Assembly: GCA_958296025.1 (NCBI GenBank)
Contig: OY282430.1
Location: 3,772,477 to 3,836,476 of the forward strand
Source: an uncultured Pseudomonadales bacterium
GTDB taxonomy: Bacteria > Pseudomonadota > Gammaproteobacteria > Pseudomonadales > Azotimanducaceae
Length of the DNA: 64,000 nt
Reading direction: 5' to 3'
A program made the position numbers and the translations under genes. The notes beneath the pieces are model-generated. The model saw only the letters and a program-made list of their open reading frames with translations. It was not told where the DNA came from and made no database searches. Below, in pieces: positions 60,201 through 64,000 of the stretch (positions are counted from its first letter, which is position 1; the number at the start of each line of letters is the position of its first letter).

Positions 60201-62894
60201 CTAATTTGCACCCCCGGCCTCCCCCGGCGTCGGCATCACACTGGCCACCACCGCAGCGGTGAAGCCCAACAGCATCGGCCAAGCCCAAGCCCCAGCGGAG
60301 ATGGAAAGGTCCAAGCTCCAACCGAAGGCGCGGGGATTGATGACATCGCACAGCGCAAAGCCGATGAACAGGCCCAGAGGCAGCGCCAAGAGGATGGCGC
60401 AGGCGCCTAAAACGCCGCCCCGAATCAACGCCAGCCGCCGTTGCTCGGCGGCGCTTAGGCCCAAGGCCCGCAGCAGGGAGACGCCGGCCTTCTGGTTTAG
60501 GCGCAATGCCATCATGGCGTTGTAGAGACCGATCACGGCGATGATGAGGGCCAGCACGGCCAAGGCCCGGGTGATGGCGAAGGTGCGGTCGAAGATCTCC
60601 AGGGCGGCGCTGCGCAGGGCGGCCCGTTCACGAACTCGCGTTCCCGGCGCCCAATCCTGCAGCCAGCCTTCGAGCGCAGGCATGTCGATGCCGGATAGGC
60701 CGATGCGGTCAAAGCCCAGATCACCGAAGCGGCGGGCGACGGTGCGGGCATTCATCAGCAGCCGCGGCGTCGTCTCGCCGAAGCCGGGAAATTCATGCAC
60801 GATGCGCAGGGCCGTGCCGCCGGAATCGACGGCATTTTCAACCGCCAAGCCCGAATTGGCCACGAAGCTCTCGCCGGCAACGGCTGCGTTTTCGGCCAAG
60901 AAGGCCGGGATGGGCGGGCTCCAATCCATGCTGTCGCCCACCGATAAGCCCAGCTTAACCAGAAGGCTTTCGCTGGCGAAGGCTTCGTTTTCAGCCAAAG
61001 GACGGCGGTAACCGTAGCGAGCCGTTTCTGCCGCGGAGAAGTCCGTGTAGCCCAGCTCCACCGCTTGCCCTCGCAGCCGGGTTGAAATGCGCCCATAAGC
61101 TTGCACTAGGGCGGCGGGGTGGGCGCTGCGCAAAGCCGCAGCCAGCCGTTCGCCATCTTGGTTCGGCAACTCCAGGAAGGTTTCATGGGCGAGGCGTTGC
61201 TCCAGCATCCTGGCGAAGTCCCGCTCAAAACTGTCCACCATCAGGCTGACGCCAACGCTGGCGCCCACGGCCAGAATCAACGCGCCCAAGGCGGCGCTGA
61301 GGTCACCCTCATGCCAAGTGGCCTCGCGCACCGCCAGCCGCGCCAACAAGTTGTGGCCGGAGTTGTGCAGCCGCCGGCGCAGAAGACGCAGCAGCGGCGC
61401 AACCAAAGCCGCGGCGATGAGTCCGGCCGCCAGAATGGCCGCAAAACCGCCGTACAGCCCAGTTTCCGCAAGGCCCATGCCAGCAGCAATCAGAATCGCG
61501 CCAAGGCCGATGCCCAGCCAAGGCGGGCGGACGCGGCGCAGCATCAGACCGCCCAAGGCACCTAGTGCGGTTAACCATCCGTTGCTTCGACCAATCGCCA
61601 AGACGGTATGGCCAACCTGGCCGTCAGCCCGGCTCTGCCCAACCCGACCGATCCCAGGTTCAGTCGCCAAGCGTTCGAGAACACGGGTCGGGCTTCGGCT
61701 AGATGCTTCGGCGGAGGGTTTTCGCTTAGCGAACGCAAGCCAAGCTCCAGCGACAGCGACGCCAAGGCCAGAGATGAGGGCCTTGGCCACGACCACAGCG
61801 GACATATCAACCGCTGGCAGGGCGTCAAAGCCGGCGGTGGATATCCGCACCAACAGCGCCGCCAGCCCATAGCCGCCGAATATGCCGACCAAGGTGGCGA
61901 TGGCGCCGAGGGCGGCCACGGAGAGAAGGAAGCCACCGACCAGTTCATTGGCGCTGAAACCGATGGCGTGCAGCCGCAGCAAGAGCGTTTCCTGCTGCCG
62001 CAGCCAGAGAACGCAGACTTGGTAAATGAGAAACCAAGCCACCAACAGCGCCAGCATTCCGAGAGCGCCAAGGTTGAACAGGATGGATTTGGAGAACTGC
62101 TGCTCCGGCAGGATGGAGGCAACGGGTTGCAAGCGCCAATCGGGTAGCTTGGGAACGGCTTCGGCCCCTGCTGCCGGCAAACCGGCGGAAAGCCCGGGTA
62201 AAAGGCGCTCCAGCCAAGTGCGCAGGCCGGCCCCGGGTTCTGCTAAACGCAGCGCGACAAAGCTCAGTGTGTCGGGGGAACGTTGCAGCAGCGCCATGGC
62301 ATCGCCGATATCTACAAACAGACCTAAGCTGACGCCGGAATCCACTGTCCGCACGACCGTCCAGCGTTCGCCGTTCAATTGCAAAGCCTCGTTGACAACC
62401 AAGCCGAGGCTGGAGTCGGCAACCACCGCCTGGCGCGTCAAGGCAAGGCCGGGCGGTGGCGCTCCGCCAAGCCAATCGGCACCCACCACCTGAAAGCGGC
62501 GCCCGTTGAGGGCCAGCTGTCCCTCGACAATGGGCGTCATGAACTCCACTTCCCGCAGCCAGTCCCACACCCCCTCCACGGGTTCAGCCGGCGCTCGCCC
62601 TGCTTGGAAGTGGTCGGTGCGCAACGGCCCGGAAGTCTGCGGCCGTTGCACCTGACGCCAGTGCCGCCGCAACTCAAAGTAGGAGTTCATGTCGGCGCCG
62701 GGCCACTCAGCGATGTGGGTGACCTGGCGCAAATGCGGCGGGCGGGTGGTCAGCACGCTGTCGCTGACCGCCAAGCTGATCAGATGCACCGCCACGGTGG
62801 AGGCCACGCCAAGGGCGATGCCAAGCAGGGCCGTCAAGGCGGTCCAAGGCGTCTTCGCCATGAACCTGAGGGCGCTTTTCAGCAGCGGGTTCAA
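60201..62894 (-). CDS. Double FtsX-type ABC permease (AttF-AttG-like)
   Basis: 897 residues. N-terminal helix (about 18-38), a large periplasmic domain, three helices around 270-390, a second anchored block with helices around 440-500, a second periplasmic domain, and three final helices (about 770-880). This is the two-FtsX-domain layout, equal to AttF plus AttG fused or to the YbbP type. Mechanotransmission-type MacB/FtsX permeases extract or move lipophilic molecules from the inner membrane. Start overlaps the ATPase stop by four bases. Confidence 0.9.
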   Translation of the reverse strand: MNPLLKSALRFMAKTPWTALTALLGIALGVASTVAVHLISLAVSDSVLTTRPPHLRQVTHIAEWPGADMNSYFELRRHWRQVQRPQTSGPLRTDHFQAGRAPAEPVEGVWDWLREVEFMTPIVEGQLALNGRRFQVVGADWLGGAPPPGLALTRQAVVADSSLGLVVNEALQLNGERWTVVRTVDSGVSLGLFVDIGDAMALLQRSPDTLSFVALRLAEPGAGLRTWLERLLPGLSAGLPAAGAEAVPKLPDWRLQPVASILPEQQFSKSILFNLGALGMLALLVAWFLIYQVCVLWLRQQETLLLRLHAIGFSANELVGGFLLSVAALGAIATLVGIFGGYGLAALLVRISTAGFDALPAVDMSAVVVAKALISGLGVAVAGAWLAFAKRKPSAEASSRSPTRVLERLATEPGIGRVGQSRADGQVGHTVLAIGRSNGWLTALGALGGLMLRRVRPPWLGIGLGAILIAAGMGLAETGLYGGFAAILAAGLIAAALVAPLLRLLRRRLHNSGHNLLARLAVREATWHEGDLSAALGALILAVGASVGVSLMVDSFERDFARMLEQRLAHETFLELPNQDGERLAAALRSAHPAALVQAYGRISTRLRGQAVELGYTDFSAAETARYGYRRPLAENEAFASESLLVKLGLSVGDSMDWSPPIPAFLAENAAVAGESFVANSGLAVENAVDSGGTALRIVHEFPGFGETTPRLLMNARTVARRFGDLGFDRIGLSGIDMPALEGWLQDWAPGTRVRERAALRSAALEIFDRTFAITRALAVLALIIAVIGLYNAMMALRLNQKAGVSLLRALGLSAAEQRRLALIRGGVLGACAILLALPLGLFIGFALCDVINPRAFGWSLDLSISAGAWAWPMLLGFTAAVVASVMPTPGEAGGAN

Positions 62895-63556
62895 CCGCCC
62901 AACTCGACTCGCCGCTGGGCGCGGGCGGCGATGGCTGGGCTGTGGGTGGCCACCACCAAGACGCAGCCAAGCCTTTCCGCCTCCGTGAACAACAGGTCCG
63001 CCACCCGCTCGCTGTTGCCGGCATCCAGGTTGCCGGTGGGCTCGTCCGCCAAGACGATGGGCGGCTCATGAATCAGCGCCCGGGCGATGGCCACCCGTTG
63101 CTGCTCGCCGCCGGACAGGGTTTCGGGGAAGGCGTCCAGATGCTCGCCGAGACCCAAGCCCTGCAGACGGCGGACCGCTTCGGACAGCCGCTCCTCCATC
63201 TTGTTGAGGTGCAGGGGCAAGGCCACATTCTCCAGCACAGTCAACGTCGGCACCAAGTTGAACAGTTGAAAGACGTAGCCGACCAGCCGCCGCCGCAGCG
63301 CCGTTCGCTGGGCCTCGGCGAGTTTGTGCAGCGCATGGCTTTGCCCTCCGTGGCGCAGGACGAGGGCGCCGGCGTCCACTGCGGCAATGCCGGCGATCAA
63401 GTTCAGAAGCGTTGACTTGCCCGAGCCGCTGGGGCCACAGACGGCGACGGTTTCGCCAGCGGGAATGTCGAGGTTCATGCCGTCAATGACCGGCTGATAG
63501 CGGGCACCGTCGCCGTAGCCCTTGCATACGCCTTGCAGGGAGATAACCGGCGCCAT
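62891..63556 (-). CDS. ABC ATPase, LolD/MacB-like (AttE-like)
   Basis: 221 residues with all motifs: Walker A GPSGSGKST (about 42-50), Q-loop YVFQLFNLVPTLTVLENV, signature LSGGEQQR, Walker B IVLADEPTGNLD and switch His in VVATHS. It powers the FtsX-type permease. The operon order ATPase-permease-lipocalin lipoprotein is that of Agrobacterium attEFGH and related systems. Confidence 0.95.
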   Translation of the reverse strand: MAPVISLQGVCKGYGDGARYQPVIDGMNLDIPAGETVAVCGPSGSGKSTLLNLIAGIAAVDAGALVLRHGGQSHALHKLAEAQRTALRRRLVGYVFQLFNLVPTLTVLENVALPLHLNKMEERLSEAVRRLQGLGLGEHLDAFPETLSGGEQQRVAIARALIHEPPIVLADEPTGNLDAGNSERVADLLFTEAERLGCVLVVATHSPAIAARAQRRVELGG

Positions 63557-63823
63557 CGCAGCTAACGGACCGATGCCGAACGCAGCCCGGCGGCCTTGGC
63601 GTGATTGAAACCGTCGGCTTGGCGGAACGAACCTTTGCGCATCCGGTTACATTGCCCCCAAGTTATCCTGCCTCCGGTCAAGACGCCCTACGCGCCGACG
63701 GACATGAAATTTTGACGCCGACGTTTGCCCAGCCCAGGTTCAACGAGTAAATTGTCGGCGGGCGAGGGAAGGTTACGCCCGCACGAGCCGTCGCGCATCA
63801 TCACCAAAGCCAACATCAGGGCC
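63557..63823. other. Divergent promoter region
   Basis: 267 bases between the ABC ATPase gene (minus) and the Arc-type gene (plus). No coding frame or clear promoter boxes recognised. Confidence 0.4.
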
Positions 63824-64000
63824 ATGAAAGAAGAACCCTACAAATACGTCGTGCGTCTGCCGCCCGCCATGCGCGACAAAATCGCCGAAGCCGCCAACCA
63901 TTACCACCGCAGCATGAACTCCGAGATTGTAGCCCGATTGGAGCAGTCCTTCGGCGTGCTGCCCCAAGGCTCCGTTGAACGGCAGGTCGAACCGCCGCTG
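63824..64000 (+). CDS. Arc-type ribbon-helix-helix DNA-binding protein (3' end outside window)
   Basis: The 59 visible codons encode a MetJ/Arc-fold domain: beta strand [15 protein letters not shown], helix [16 protein letters not shown] and helix B VARLEQSF, very close to the Arc DNA-binding domain consensus. The frame runs off the right edge. Members are small repressors, often phage- or toxin-antitoxin-related. No strong ribosome binding site; the frame is open further upstream but homology starts at this ATG. Confidence 0.85.
   Translation, partial: MKEEPYKYVVRLPPAMRDKIAEAANHYHRSMNSEIVARLEQSFGVLPQGSVERQVEPPL

Overview
The window is GC-rich (roughly two-thirds G+C by eye), densely coded, chromosomal DNA. 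The run gyrA-serC-pheA-hisC-cmk-rpsA-ihfB-lapA on the minus strand is a gammaproteobacterial gene order best known from Pseudomonas-like genomes. A MetR-type regulator, TonB-dependent receptor, lipoprotein signals and FtsX/LolD-type transporter also fit a Gram-negative gammaproteobacterium, probably an environmental heterotroph. There is no prophage, complete insertion sequence, CRISPR array or plasmid replication gene.

Layout. 1-2354: end of an RbbA/YhiH-like double ABC ATPase and its ABC-2 permease. 2400-6432 (minus): a secreted protein, an alpha-E/ATP-grasp pair, tRNA-Asn(GTT) and a lipoprotein resembling the first secreted protein, followed by a divergent exported metalloprotease with TPR-like repeats. 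8213-11431 (minus): WbpM-like and WbpL-like O-antigen genes, a small membrane coiled-coil protein and a ComEA-like protein, downstream of the housekeeping run at 11718-21689. 21858-24086: MFS carrier and MetR. 24191-27860: a fatty-acid/CoA cluster (SDR dehydrogenase, enoyl-CoA hydratase, acyl-CoA carboxyltransferase). 27899-31748: TonB receptor and secreted amidohydrolase.

31894-52255 is the main catabolic region, made of four alternating transcription units: soxBDAG sarcosine oxidase (minus); ADP-forming acyl-CoA synthetase, enoyl-CoA hydratase and AMP-forming acyl-CoA ligase (plus); GntR regulator, fused HyuA-HyuB ATP-dependent amide hydrolase, three-subunit molybdenum hydroxylase and quinone-oxidoreductase-like dehydrogenase (minus); and an OsmC protein (plus). 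The two divergent promoter regions carry the same ATAC-N5-GTAT inverted repeat, so the GntR protein may control several units. My working hypothesis is a pathway in which the molybdenum hydroxylase oxidises an N-heterocycle or related compound to a lactam or imide, the HyuAB enzyme opens it with ATP, and the CoA enzymes and sarcosine oxidase process the products. The soxD reading frame is broken by a one-base deletion.

52289-64000: an epoxide-hydrolase-fold fusion protein, purC, a trans-sulfuration-type PLP enzyme, a PAS-GGDEF-EAL protein with a degenerate EAL domain, an Rpn-family nuclease-like protein, an AttEFGH-like export operon (ATPase, double FtsX permease, lipocalin-like lipoprotein), and the start of an Arc-type DNA-binding protein. 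A short motif, CTAGGGCCTGTTAACA or variants, recurs in four non-coding places.
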